In this document: in pieces, positions 6,935-14,125 of the stretch
How the letters are laid out: every line of letters starts with the position of its first letter
Position numbering within the stretch: the stretch's first letter is position 1
Source: an uncultured Muribaculaceae bacterium
Lineage (GTDB): Bacteria; Bacteroidota; Bacteroidia; Bacteroidales; Muribaculaceae
Direction: 5' to 3'
NCBI GenBank assembly: GCA_910578805.1
Contig: CAJTRS010000033.1
Span: 1-19,937 of the forward strand
Length of the DNA: 19,937 bases
The notes under the pieces: model-generated
The model's input: only the letters and a program-made list of their open reading frames with translations
Database searches by the model: none
What the model was told of the DNA's origin: nothing
Position numbers and translations under genes: made by a program

Positions 6935-8247
6935 CAGAATACGATCTCATAGTCATAGGCTCAGGCCCGGGGGGATACACCACTGCCGCGGCGGCTGCGG
7001 CCATGGGCCGCCGCACCATGATAGTGGAACGCGACAAGCTCGGAGGCACATGCCTCAACCGCGGCTGCATACCCACCAAGGCCTTGTGTCGCTCGGCGGA
7101 GGTGGCGCAGACGGTGATGCATGCTTCGGAGTATGGTGTCGATGTGACTGGAGTCTCGCTCGATTATGCCCGTGCCGCCCGCCGCAAGGACGAGGTGGTG
7201 GAGTCGTTGCGCGAGGGGGTGGCATTCATGCTTAAAGATGTGGCGGTGGTGCAGGGCACTGCCCGCTTCATAGAGCCGTCGGTCATAGAGGTCGAGGGTG
7301 AGCGTTACACCGCACCGCAGATAATAGTGGCCACGGGTTCGAAAGCGGCCACTCTGCCAATACCCGGAGCCGAACTTGCTGTGGATAGTGATTATATGCT
7401 CGCCCTACAGGAATTGCCCGCGAGTGTCATTATAATCGGAGGCGGGGTGATCGGTCTGGAATTTGCCTCTATACTCAGGGCATTCTCCGTGGAGGTTACA
7501 GTGATGGAATATTGCGACGAGGTACTGCCCGGATTTGATGCCGATATTGCCAAACGGGTACGTATGGCTCTTAAGCGGCGCGGTATCAGTGTGATTACAA
7601 GCGCTCAGGTCACGTCGGTGGCTCCGGGCTACGAGGTGGAGTATCTTTGTAAAGGAAAGATTAAGAAAGCCGGTGCCGCATGTGTTATGATGGCCGTGGG
7701 GCGCAAGCCTGTGATACCCGACGGACTTGTGGAGCTCGGCGTGGAACTGATACGTGGTGTGATCAAGGTCAATGACTCCATGGAGACTTCGCTGCCCGGG
7801 GTATATGCCGTGGGCGATGTCAACGGACGCTGTATGCTTGCACATGCCGCCACAGCCCAAGGGCTGTCGGTTTTGGGTGTGGAGCAGAATATTGATGTGA
7901 TACCGTCGGCTGTGTTCACCACGCCCGAATGTGCCATGGTGGGACTTACCGAGCAACATTGCCGCGATTTTGATGTGCCCTATAAGAAGGGGGAGGCTAT
8001 ATACCGCTCCAACGGCAAGGCCGTGGCAATGGGAGAGCCTGACGGAATGGTGAAGGTGATAATAGACCCGGCAACACATCTAATTCTCGGGTGCCATATA
8101 TGCGGGGCTCATGCCTCCGACATAGTGCAGGAAGTGGCTGTGGCCATGAGCGCCGGCATGCAGGCCGAGGATATATTCACAGCAGTGCATTCCCACCCCA
8201 CTCTTTCCGAACTCGTGCACAATGCCGTGAGCAAGGCACTGATGTGA
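6931..8247 (+). CDS. lpdA: Dihydrolipoyl dehydrogenase (L protein)
   Basis: A 438-residue FAD-dependent disulfide oxidoreductase, slightly shorter than the typical 460-475. It reoxidises the dihydrolipoyl arm of GcvH using NAD+. Seen in order: the FAD-binding GSGPGG at residues 10-15, the redox-active pair Cys41-Cys46 in GGTCLNRGCIPTK, the NAD-binding IIGGGVIGLEFASIL in the middle, the second FAD motif VYAVGDVNG, and the C-terminal HSHPTLSEL with the catalytic His422/Glu427 pair. The start ATG overlaps the gcvPB stop (ATGA), so translation is probably coupled. As the last enzyme of the cluster it is most likely the L protein of this system, but it may also serve 2-oxoacid dehydrogenases. Confidence 0.95.
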   Translation: MTEYDLIVIGSGPGGYTTAAAAAAMGRRTMIVERDKLGGTCLNRGCIPTKALCRSAEVAQTVMHASEYGVDVTGVSLDYARAARRKDEVVESLREGVAFMLKDVAVVQGTARFIEPSVIEVEGERYTAPQIIVATGSKAATLPIPGAELAVDSDYMLALQELPASVIIIGGGVIGLEFASILRAFSVEVTVMEYCDEVLPGFDADIAKRVRMALKRRGISVITSAQVTSVAPGYEVEYLCKGKIKKAGAACVMMAVGRKPVIPDGLVELGVELIRGVIKVNDSMETSLPGVYAVGDVNGRCMLAHAATAQGLSVLGVEQNIDVIPSAVFTTPECAMVGLTEQHCRDFDVPYKKGEAIYRSNGKAVAMGEPDGMVKVIIDPATHLILGCHICGAHASDIVQEVAVAMSAGMQAEDIFTAVHSHPTLSELVHNAVSKALM

Positions 8248-8276
8248 ATTCATTAAAAAGAATACATAACAATCCG

Positions 8277-9302
8277 ATGCCGATGTCAGCACCTGCCATA
8301 AGTGTGATAGTGGTTTTTCACAATGCCGAGACCACGATAGAGCGTACTCTGCGCTCTATCGCCCGGCAGTCGATGACCGATGTGGAATATATTTTTGTAG
8401 ATGACGGCAGTACAGACCGCACAGTGGAGATAATCAGGGATTTTATGGCCTTGTATCCCGACATGTCAGGACGTCACTTGCTGATATCCGGCACGGTGCG
8501 CCGCGGACTGGCACACGGGTCGGCCACGGGCTATGCGCATGCCGGCGGAGAGTATGTGATGCGGTGCGACGCAGATGATTATCTGTCGCCCGATGCATTG
8601 AATGTGTTGTGGGACGCCTCGGGACATGGGGTGTTTGACGCTGTATTCGCGCCCTACATAAGGGAGTGCGGTGACAAGAGCCGTGTTGTCGGATTCAGGC
8701 GCAAACCGATGTCGCTAAACGATATGCCTATCGACACACTGCATTTTTCGTTATGTACGAAACTGCTGCGCAGAAGCATTCTGGTTGACAACGGCATTGT
8801 GGCTTTTGACGGTATTGACTGTTGGGAAGACCTCGGTGTGGTGTCGCGTTTCATGATGACATCACCTAAAATCAATGTTATCGACACTCCGGTGTATCAT
8901 TATGTGGCTTCACCCGGAGGACGCACACTGTCAAGTTCGGTCAACGAACGTCTGCTCCGCGAGCATCTGATGATGGCGTTGTTGGTGGAGAAGTGGTTTG
9001 TGGAGCATGGAGCGGAAGAGAAATACGCCGAATTTCTCAATCATCTGAAGTTTATAGCCAAGGTGCGTTTCATGCGTGGACGTGACAAGAATGCGGCCAA
9101 ATGGAAAAAAACTTTTCCCGAGGTAAACGGTGTGATTATGACATTGCGTCATGTCGGTATCGTGTGGCGGCTGTTGTTCAAGTCCATATCAATACTACCC
9201 GCCGCGTTGGTGCAGCGGGTAGCCGATATGTGTGATGTGTTTTATCCTCGTAGCAGGGCCGAAGCCCCGGTGGCAGTCAAGATGCCGCCACAGGATCAGT
9301 GA
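8277..9302 (+). CDS. Family 2 glycosyltransferase
   Basis: A 341-residue protein with a GT-A fold of family GT2. The N-terminal ISVIVVFHNAETTIERTL leads into VDDGSTD (residues 41-47), the nucleotide-sugar site; DADD at 98-101 is the metal-binding DxD, and WED at 183-185 fits the acceptor-side acidic motif. The C-terminal 100 residues are basic, with no obvious membrane helix, so it probably works at the inner face of the membrane on a cell-surface polysaccharide or lipid-linked sugar; donor and acceptor are unknown. The ATG at 8277 starts just before the conserved strand; ATG 8283 is equally possible, and the longer open frame upstream lies inside lpd. It is 29 bases after lpd and may be a passenger of that operon. 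Its last seven bases overlap the convergent slyD gene. Confidence 0.85.
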   Translation: MPMSAPAISVIVVFHNAETTIERTLRSIARQSMTDVEYIFVDDGSTDRTVEIIRDFMALYPDMSGRHLLISGTVRRGLAHGSATGYAHAGGEYVMRCDADDYLSPDALNVLWDASGHGVFDAVFAPYIRECGDKSRVVGFRRKPMSLNDMPIDTLHFSLCTKLLRRSILVDNGIVAFDGIDCWEDLGVVSRFMMTSPKINVIDTPVYHYVASPGGRTLSSSVNERLLREHLMMALLVEKWFVEHGAEEKYAEFLNHLKFIAKVRFMRGRDKNAAKWKKTFPEVNGVIMTLRHVGIVWRLLFKSISILPAALVQRVADMCDVFYPRSRAEAPVAVKMPPQDQ

Positions 9303-9898
9303 GAACAGCCGCAGGCGTCGTCACCGCAGTGGTGGTCATCACAGCCGCAGCTGTCGCCACAGCCACATGCGTCGTCGCCGCAGTCACCGCCATGACAACC
9401 ACAACCGCAACCGTGCTGGGGCTGTAATTCTTCGGGAGTCGCATCGCGCACTGTGATGATTTTTCCCTTGAAACGCACATCTTTTCCGGCGAGCGGGTGG
9501 TTGAAGTCCATTATCACATCGGTGGGGGTAACCTCCTTGACCACACCGTTGATGCGGAAGCCGTCGGCGGTCATCATGGGAAGTATGGCGCCCGGCTTGA
9601 TGGCGGACTCATCGAATTTGCCTTCCACTTCAAAAATGTCGCGTGGCAGAGTGGCCACCTGTTCCGGATCGTGGGGACCGAAAGCTTCCTGTGCTTTCAC
9701 GGCCACATCGAATTCATTGCCGGCTTCGAGGCCTTCCACCGCTTTTTCCAAAGGAACTATCACACCCGGTGTCACTCCGAATATTATCTTCTCGGGGTCA
9801 TCATCGGTGGTCTGGTGCACGAGTTTGTCGCCGTCAGGAGTTATCTCATATAGGTCGTAGCCGAGTTCTACGTATTTTCCCGGTTGTATTCTTTCCAT
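9296..9898 (-). CDS. slyD: SlyD-type FKBP peptidyl-prolyl isomerase
   Basis: A 200-residue protein, the same size as E. coli SlyD. The FKBP core starts at GKYVELGYDLYE, includes IIFGVTPGVIVPLEKAVEGLEAG-type sequence at about 38-60 and the inserted flap domain (about 70-130), and returns to the core with DFNHPLAGKDVRFKGKI at 131-147. Residues 162-200 form a metal-binding tail with 11 cysteines and 5 histidines, including two copies of CGDDACGC (173-180 and 191-198). SlyD proteins catalyse prolyl isomerisation, act as chaperones and bind nickel or other metals through such tails. Nothing nearby encodes a nickel enzyme, so the metal role is inferred from the tail alone. It is cytoplasmic, as there is no signal peptide. 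The stop overlaps the end of the convergent glycosyltransferase. Confidence 0.9.
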   Translation of the reverse strand: MERIQPGKYVELGYDLYEITPDGDKLVHQTTDDDPEKIIFGVTPGVIVPLEKAVEGLEAGNEFDVAVKAQEAFGPHDPEQVATLPRDIFEVEGKFDESAIKPGAILPMMTADGFRINGVVKEVTPTDVIMDFNHPLAGKDVRFKGKIITVRDATPEELQPQHGCGCGCHGGDCGDDACGCGDSCGCDDHHCGDDACGCSH

Positions 9899-9986
9899 AA
9901 GTCGTATAGGTTTTATTGGTTATTGATATGATTTCATAAGTAACAAAAGTGGTGCCAAAAAGTAAGAGATGGTTTGATAACATATG
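9899..9986 (-). other. Short gap between phosphatase gene and slyD
   Basis: The gap holds no ORF. A perfect 12-base palindrome, TAACATATGTTA (9978-9989), covers the stop codon of the phosphatase gene; it has no T tract after it, so it is not a standard terminator. I find no full match to TAnnTTTG ahead of slyD, which may therefore be read from the lpxB promoter. Confidence 0.35.
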
Positions 9987-10559
9987 TTAACCTCCCTTTT
10001 GGCAGCTGTCATCTGAGTCTATGTGGGCAGTCACGGTGTCATGAAGGTTTCGGGTGGCATCGGTGAGAATGTCGAGTACTTTCTCGAATCCCTCGTCACC
10101 GTCGTAATATGGGTCCGGAACATGGTCATACGCGGAATAGTCGCCGAAAAAAGCGGCCATCGGGAGTATCTTGGATTCGGCTTCCACCGTAGGAGCCATG
10201 CTGCGCAGGCGGCTTATATTTGATTGGTCCATGCCGATTATAATGTCGAAATTGTCGAAATCCGATTCGCGGACCTGCCGGCATATGTGGTCGAGTGTCA
10301 GGCCGCGGCGCAGGGCATGTACGCGCATGCGCCTGTCAGGGAGATCGCCGATGTGGTATCCGCCGGTGCCTGCCGAGTCTATTTCCCAGCGTTCGGAATC
10401 GCCGCGTTCGGCGGTGAGCGCAAGCATTAGTCCTTCGGCTGCCGGGCTGCGGCAGATGTTGCCCAGGCACACGAAAAGTACCCGGATTTTGCTGTCGGGG
10501 GCTATGCCGCCGAGGGCATGTCTTATGGCTGGATTGTCGCAGTGTCGGAGTATGTCCAT
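9987..10559 (-). CDS. Low-molecular-weight protein-tyrosine phosphatase
   Basis: A 190-residue cytoplasmic phosphatase. The catalytic P-loop VCLGNICRSP places the nucleophile at Cys31 and the phosphate-binding arginine at Arg37; the general-acid loop VPDPYYDG has Asp149. In bacteria such enzymes often counteract tyrosine kinases controlling capsule or exopolysaccharide export, but no kinase is present here. The protein is longer than the usual 150-165 because about 24 residues precede the first beta strand. The ATG at 10559 is chosen because it follows the lpxB stop by two bases, there is no later ATG before the P-loop, and further upstream starts would lie inside lpxB. It is co-transcribed with lpxB. 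Confidence 0.9.
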   Translation of the reverse strand: MDILRHCDNPAIRHALGGIAPDSKIRVLFVCLGNICRSPAAEGLMLALTAERGDSERWEIDSAGTGGYHIGDLPDRRMRVHALRRGLTLDHICRQVRESDFDNFDIIIGMDQSNISRLRSMAPTVEAESKILPMAAFFGDYSAYDHVPDPYYDGDEGFEKVLDILTDATRNLHDTVTAHIDSDDSCQKGG

Positions 10560-10561
10560 GT

Positions 10562-11695
10562 TTATTTTGATTTTAGTGTTGTCAAGTCCTTTGTGATGAT
10601 GCTCGCGGCAGTGGGCGCGGCCATGTTGCGGCCGAGCTTCGATCTCATTTCGCGGTATCCCTGAAGTTGCCGCTCTCGTCCGGGTGAACCTGACAATATG
10701 TCCGTTAGGCGGTAATCCACACTGTCGGGCGTGCACATGTGCAACAGCATTTCCGGTATCACTTCACGATCCGTGATGAGGTTGGGCAGGGATACGAACG
10801 GAGCTTTTATCAGATGTTTCATTATGTTGTAACTCAGCCGTGAGCCGTTAGCCCTGTAACATACCACCTGAGGTGTGCCGGCGAGTGCACATTCGAGGGT
10901 AGCTGTACCCGAGGTTACCAAAGCCGCTTCGGCATGGCGCATTATCTCCAATGTGGAGTCGTCGAGTACGGGTAAGGAGGAATACCGGCTGTAGAGTTCG
11001 CGCTCTATTCCCGGAGCGCCGGCTATCACCGCCTGCATATGTGGGTGGCGTGAGGCCACGGCTTCCATTACCGGCAGATTGTTGCGAATCTCTCCGCGGC
11101 GGCTGCCAGGCACAAGAGCCAGTACGGGGCGTGAGTCCAGGGTGTGGTTTTTCAGGAATACGTTCCGGTCAGGAGCACCTGCAAGTCGCCGGTCAACCTC
11201 TTCAAGCGACGGATTACCCACATAATCCACCTCCATGCCTTTTCCGGCGAAGTATCCGACCTCGAACGGCAATATGCTTAACAGTCTGCGCACATATCTG
11301 CGTAGCTGCTTTACGCGCCACTCTTTCCACGCCCACACCTTGGGCGAGATGTAATAATAAACCGGAATTCCGAGCCGGTCGGCATATTTGGCGAGCTTTA
11401 GATTGAAACTCGGATAGTCAACAAGTATAAGACAGTCGCTTCCCGATGCCGCCAATGCACGTTTGGCTTCTTTGAGATTGCCGAGAATGGTGCGCAGATT
11501 GCGCAGCACTTCGCTGAACCCCATGAAAGCCATTTGCCGGTAGTGTATCACGGGGGCGCAGCCTGCTGCCACTGTCATTAGGTCGCCGCCAAGAAACGTG
11601 AACCGGGCTTCGGGGTCGGCTTTCCTCAGCTCGAGCATCAGTTCGGAGGCGTGCAGGTCTCCCGAGGCTTCTCCGGCCGAAATGAAATAGTGCAT
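10562..11695 (-). CDS. lpxB: Lipid-A-disaccharide synthase
   Basis: A 377-residue GT-B enzyme of family GT19, of normal length. It joins UDP-2,3-diacylglucosamine and 2,3-diacylglucosamine-1-phosphate to form the lipid A disaccharide on the inner face of the inner membrane. Landmarks are SAGEASGDLHASELM at the N terminus, MAFMGFSEVLRNL, LVDYPSFNLKLAKYA, YYISPKVWAWKEWRVKQL, LVPGSRRGEI for the nucleotide-sugar site, and TSGTATLECALAGTPQVV. The ATG at 11695 is preferred because it directly begins MHYFISAGEASGD; the longer frame would start at a TTG (11722) lying in the promoter region. It heads a minus-strand group with the phosphatase two bases downstream and diverges from an MsbA-like exporter. 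Confidence 0.96.
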   Translation of the reverse strand: MHYFISAGEASGDLHASELMLELRKADPEARFTFLGGDLMTVAAGCAPVIHYRQMAFMGFSEVLRNLRTILGNLKEAKRALAASGSDCLILVDYPSFNLKLAKYADRLGIPVYYYISPKVWAWKEWRVKQLRRYVRRLLSILPFEVGYFAGKGMEVDYVGNPSLEEVDRRLAGAPDRNVFLKNHTLDSRPVLALVPGSRRGEIRNNLPVMEAVASRHPHMQAVIAGAPGIERELYSRYSSLPVLDDSTLEIMRHAEAALVTSGTATLECALAGTPQVVCYRANGSRLSYNIMKHLIKAPFVSLPNLITDREVIPEMLLHMCTPDSVDYRLTDILSGSPGRERQLQGYREMRSKLGRNMAAPTAASIITKDLTTLKSK

Positions 11696-11726
11696 AGAAT
11701 TAGTCGGAATTTGATGTTTCAATGCC

Positions 11727-11734
11727 CAAAGTTA
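11727..11734 (-). promoter_or_regulatory. lpxB: Likely -7 box of lpxB
   Basis: On the minus strand TAACTTTG (11734 to 11727) is a full match to TAnnTTTG. Transcription would begin near 11722, about 25 bases before the lpxB ATG. No clear TTTG lies at -33, so the call rests on the -7 box and its position. Confidence 0.45.
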
Positions 11735-11753
11735 CGAAAATCCCCCATATTCC

Positions 11754-11766
11754 TACCTTTTAGGTA
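11754..11766. repeat. Palindrome between divergent promoters
   Basis: TACCT (11754-11758) and AGGTA (11762-11766) are inverted copies around TTT. The site is between the -7 boxes of lpxB (11727-11734, minus) and the ABC exporter (11790-11797, plus). The position suits a shared operator, but a 5-bp palindrome can be chance. Confidence 0.25.
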
Positions 11767-11789
11767 AATGAAGTGTGGTAAAAAATGTG

Positions 11790-11797
11790 TAATTTTG
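11790..11797 (+). promoter_or_regulatory. Likely -7 box of the ABC exporter
   Basis: TAATTTTG is a full match to TAnnTTTG, 26 bases before the ATG at 11824. The -33 region lacks TTTG. A start near 11802 would give a leader of about 22 bases. Confidence 0.45.
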
Positions 11798-11823
11798 CGG
11801 TCTGTTAATCTTATCCCGATATA

Positions 11824-13671
11824 ATGAACGAATTATGGAAGTTGTTGCGGAGATTTGTCCCGCCGTATAAAAAATATTTTTTACTCAATATCTTTTTCAA
11901 TATCCTTTCGGCTATACTTACGCTTTTCTCGTTTGCCGTGATTATACCGATACTCGAAATGCTTTTCCAGATGAAGGAGGGGCATTATGTGTATATGTCT
12001 ATGGCCGACGGCTCGCTGAAAGATGTGTTGGTCAACAATTTCTATTACTATACCCAGCTTGCCATGGAGAACTGGGGTCCATCGCTTACATTGGCTGCTT
12101 TGGCTCTGCTTCTCGTGTTCATGACAGGCCTGAAGGTGGGCACCTCGTTTCTCAGCTCATATTTCATAATACCGATGCGCACCGGCATAGCCCGTGATCT
12201 GCGCAACCATGTCTATGACAAGATCGTCACGCTACCCATATCGTTTTTCACCAATGAGCATAAGGGTGATGTGATGGCCCGAATGAGCGGTGACGTGTCG
12301 GAGATAGAAAATTCGATCATGCAGTCGCTCGATATGCTGTTTAAGAATCCGGTGATGATCATAGTATGTCTTGCCACCATGATCATGATCAGCTGGCAGT
12401 TGACCATATTTGTAATGATCCTGTTGCCGCTTGCCGGACTGGTGATGGGGCGTGTCGGGCGCAGGCTGAAGCGCGTGTCCTACGAGAGCCAGAACCAGTG
12501 GGGACGGCTGCTGAGCAATATAGAGGAGACCCTTGGCGGTCTCCGTATAATAAAGGCTTTCAATGCCGAGGACAAGATGAAAGCCCGGTTTCACGAGGGC
12601 ACGCAGCGGTTTGCCGATATGTCCAATTCCGTGGCTCGCCGCACATCGCTGGCTCACCCGATGAGTGAGTTTCTCGGCACTCTGACGATAGCCATAGTGC
12701 TTTGGTTCGGAGGTTCGCTGATAATCAGCGGTTCATCGAATATCACCGCCCCGTCGTTCATCTATTATATGGTGATTTTCTACAGCATGATCAATCCGGC
12801 CAAGGAACTTTCCAAAGCCATGTACTCCATACAGCGCGGTCTGGCGTCGATAGACCGTGTGGACAAGATACTCGGAGCTGTCAATCCTATCACTGATCCG
12901 GCTTCACCCCGAAAGATAGAGCGTCTGCGCGGCGAGGTCCGCTACAATGATGTGTCGTTCAGCTACAACGGTGAGGTTCAGGTGGCCAAGAATGTGTCGT
13001 TTACAATCCGCCCGGGCGAGACGGTGGCTCTTGTGGGGCAGAGCGGCAGCGGTAAGTCAACTCTTGCCGATCTTCTGCCACGTTTCTATGATGTGCAGTC
13101 CGGTTCTATCTCTATTGACGGCATAGACATACGTGACCTGAAAGTATATGATCTGCGTGCGCTCATGGGCAATGTCAACCAGGAGGCCATATTGTTCAAC
13201 GACACTTTCTACAACAATATAACTTTCGGCGTGAATAACGCCACGCGCGAACAGGTAGAGGCTGCCGCACGGATAGCCAATGCTCACGATTTCATCATGG
13301 CGAGCGAGAACGGTTACGACACCAATATAGGCGACCGCGGCTGCCGTCTGTCGGGTGGTCAGCGTCAGCGTGTGTCCATAGCCCGTGCCATTCTTAAGAA
13401 TCCGCCTATACTGATTCTCGACGAAGCTACGTCGGCTCTCGACAGCGAGAGCGAACTCCTTGTGCAGCAGGCTCTCGAACGGTTGATGGAAAATCGTACG
13501 ACGTTAGTCATAGCGCACCGTCTGTCAACAATCAAGAATGCCACACAGATATGTGTGATGCATGAAGGAAGCATCGTGGAACGCGGTACACACGAAGAAC
13601 TTCTGGCTCTTAACGGCTATTATACCCGATTGGTCCACATGCAGCAGCTCGGATCGGAAGCTTCCCGCTAA
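11824..13671 (+). CDS. MsbA-like ABC exporter, fused permease and ATPase
   Basis: A 615-residue half-transporter. Residues 1-340 form a type-1 exporter membrane domain: hydrophobic segments near 18-45, 88-115, 175-205 and 285-325, with the coupling-helix signature IEETLGGLRIIKAFNAE. Residues 370-610 are the nucleotide-binding domain with Walker A GQSGSGKST (405-413), LSGGQRQR (509-516), Walker B ILILDEAT (529-536) and the His565 switch in IAHRLST. A homodimer in the inner membrane is expected. It is divergently placed next to lpxB, which suggests lipid A flipping as by MsbA, but related exporters move other lipids or peptides, so the substrate is inferred. A ligand-side feature is a long insertion (about 50-85) between the first two helices, in the periplasm. 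No gene for a partner half-transporter is adjacent. Confidence 0.92.
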   Translation: MNELWKLLRRFVPPYKKYFLLNIFFNILSAILTLFSFAVIIPILEMLFQMKEGHYVYMSMADGSLKDVLVNNFYYYTQLAMENWGPSLTLAALALLLVFMTGLKVGTSFLSSYFIIPMRTGIARDLRNHVYDKIVTLPISFFTNEHKGDVMARMSGDVSEIENSIMQSLDMLFKNPVMIIVCLATMIMISWQLTIFVMILLPLAGLVMGRVGRRLKRVSYESQNQWGRLLSNIEETLGGLRIIKAFNAEDKMKARFHEGTQRFADMSNSVARRTSLAHPMSEFLGTLTIAIVLWFGGSLIISGSSNITAPSFIYYMVIFYSMINPAKELSKAMYSIQRGLASIDRVDKILGAVNPITDPASPRKIERLRGEVRYNDVSFSYNGEVQVAKNVSFTIRPGETVALVGQSGSGKSTLADLLPRFYDVQSGSISIDGIDIRDLKVYDLRALMGNVNQEAILFNDTFYNNITFGVNNATREQVEAAARIANAHDFIMASENGYDTNIGDRGCRLSGGQRQRVSIARAILKNPPILILDEATSALDSESELLVQQALERLMENRTTLVIAHRLSTIKNATQICVMHEGSIVERGTHEELLALNGYYTRLVHMQQLGSEASR

Positions 13672-13694
13672 TCATCTGAAAAAATTATAGCAAA

Positions 13695-13718
13695 ACCATC
13701 AGAAAAATTTGGTGGTTA
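13695..13718 (+). terminator. Weak terminator after the ABC exporter
   Basis: AACCATCA (13695-13702) pairs with TGGTGGTT (13711-13718), eight base pairs with one G-T wobble and an A-rich loop, 23 bases after the exporter stop. The following ATATCTTTTATC is only moderately T-rich. It overlaps the -33 element of the promoter at 13709-13740. Confidence 0.35.
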
Positions 13719-13740
13719 TATCTTTTATCGATATATTTGT
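13709..13740 (+). promoter_or_regulatory. Strong Bacteroidota promoter match in a gene-free gap
   Basis: TTTG (13709-13712), exactly 20 bases, then TATATTTG (13733-13740): a full match to both consensus elements. Transcription would start near 13745. No credible protein gene follows, only an RNA-like segment ending at an intrinsic terminator (13833-13868). Confidence 0.5.
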
Positions 13741-13744
13741 GTCG

Positions 13745-13868
13745 TAAAAGTGACCATAGTGTATATTATCATGCAACAAAAGCAAATAACTACTTAATAA
13801 CATCCCTGTATACACTTTACAACATGTTAGTTGGGGGCTATGTCGCGAGACATGGCTCTCATTTTTTT
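13745..13868 (+). ncRNA. Candidate small RNA, plus strand, about 120 nt
   Basis: It lies between a full promoter match and a strong terminator. AGTGTATA (13758-13765) pairs with TATACACT (13809-13816), closing a 43-nt loop rich in A and C that contains only an 8-codon ORF. A terminator hairpin follows at once. I recognise no known RNA family. The other explanation is that this is the distal 3' untranslated region of the ABC exporter mRNA and the promoter match is chance. A longer ORF crossing this area (ATG 13824 to 13985) would have to read through the terminator. Confidence 0.4.
13833..13868 (+). terminator. Strong rho-independent terminator, plus strand
   Basis: A 12-bp stem, GGGGGCTATGTC (13833-13844) with GACATGGCTCTC (13849-13860), includes three G-T wobbles, has a GCGA tetraloop, and is followed by A and seven T (13862-13868). 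It ends the candidate plus-strand RNA or the ABC exporter transcript. Confidence 0.75.
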
Positions 13869-13911
13869 GTATATGTCTGTTTTGAAAGGCTAATTAAGAG
13901 GGTTGTATATA

Positions 13912-14026
13912 TTAAAAAAATCCCGGAGCTGAGCCTTCTGCCTGTTTCTCAACAATCATGTGGCCTGCTCCGGGTGGTTTCCTAAAAGATTACTTTTGTG
14001 GAAAAGTTCATTCGTAAAATTATCCG
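13912..14026 (-). ncRNA. Candidate small RNA, minus strand, about 115 nt
   Basis: On the minus strand a TACCTTTG box (14038-14031) is followed, some 60 bases on, by an 8-bp GC-rich stem CCCGGAGC/GCTCCGGG (13974-13967 with 13929-13922) closing a 37-nt loop with internal pairing TGAG/CTCA, and then A plus seven T. The segment has no gene longer than a 15-codon ORF (13959-13912) that ends in the T tract. Its terminator faces that of the plus-strand candidate, 45 bases away. No -33 TTTG is seen, so this may instead be the terminator region of the mtnN-luxS operon. I recognise no RNA family. Confidence 0.35.
13914..13974 (-). terminator. Intrinsic terminator with long structured loop
   Basis: The inverted repeat at 13922-13929 and 13967-13974 is perfect and GC-rich. 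On the minus strand it is followed by an A and a run of seven T (13920-13914). The loop is 37 nt, unusually long, with smaller helices possible inside. On the plus strand no T tract follows. It would end the minus-strand candidate RNA or transcripts reading out of the mtnN operon. Confidence 0.6.
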
Positions 14027-14030
14027 GTTA

Positions 14031-14038
14031 CAAAGGTA
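14031..14038 (-). promoter_or_regulatory. Possible -7 promoter box, minus strand
   Basis: TACCTTTG read on the minus strand, identical to the boxes of mtnN and the esterase. No TTTG is found at -33. Just upstream on the minus strand is the hairpin ATACCC/GGGTAT (14061-14078), which might bind a regulator. Confidence 0.35.
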
Positions 14039-14099
14039 CTGTCTGAGTAATTGACCGGCCATACCCTGATTCGGGTATTTATGTCATTGAAAATGGCCT

Positions 14100-14125
14100 G
14101 GGAGTAATTGATTCCAATTACTCCC
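14100..14125 (-). terminator. Hairpin overlapping the stop of the AlbA_2 gene
   Basis: GGGAGTAATTG (14100-14110) and CAATTACTCCC (14115-14125) form a perfect 11-bp stem with a 4-nt loop. The stop codon (14118-14120) of the minus-strand gene lies in the stem. Only a short T stretch follows on the minus strand (AGGCCATTTT), so it may act partly as a terminator and partly as a 3'-end stabiliser. Confidence 0.55.

Noticed and set aside
9232..9456. Plus-strand ORF rich in Arg and His opposite the SlyD tail.
   Set aside because: It is the antisense of a Cys/Asp/Gly repeat and has no independent support.
11696..11722. Longer lpxB starting at TTG.
   Set aside because: The codon lies at the predicted transcription start and ATG 11695 gives the conserved N terminus.
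13912..13959. 15-codon minus-strand ORF across the terminator hairpin.
   Set aside because: It ends in the T tract of the terminator and has no family resemblance; chance is the simplest explanation.
13737..13985. Plus-strand ORF of 82 codons in the gap after the ABC exporter.
   Set aside because: It runs through the strong terminator (13833-13868) and the second hairpin, its first codon lies in the promoter box, and it has no recognisable domain.
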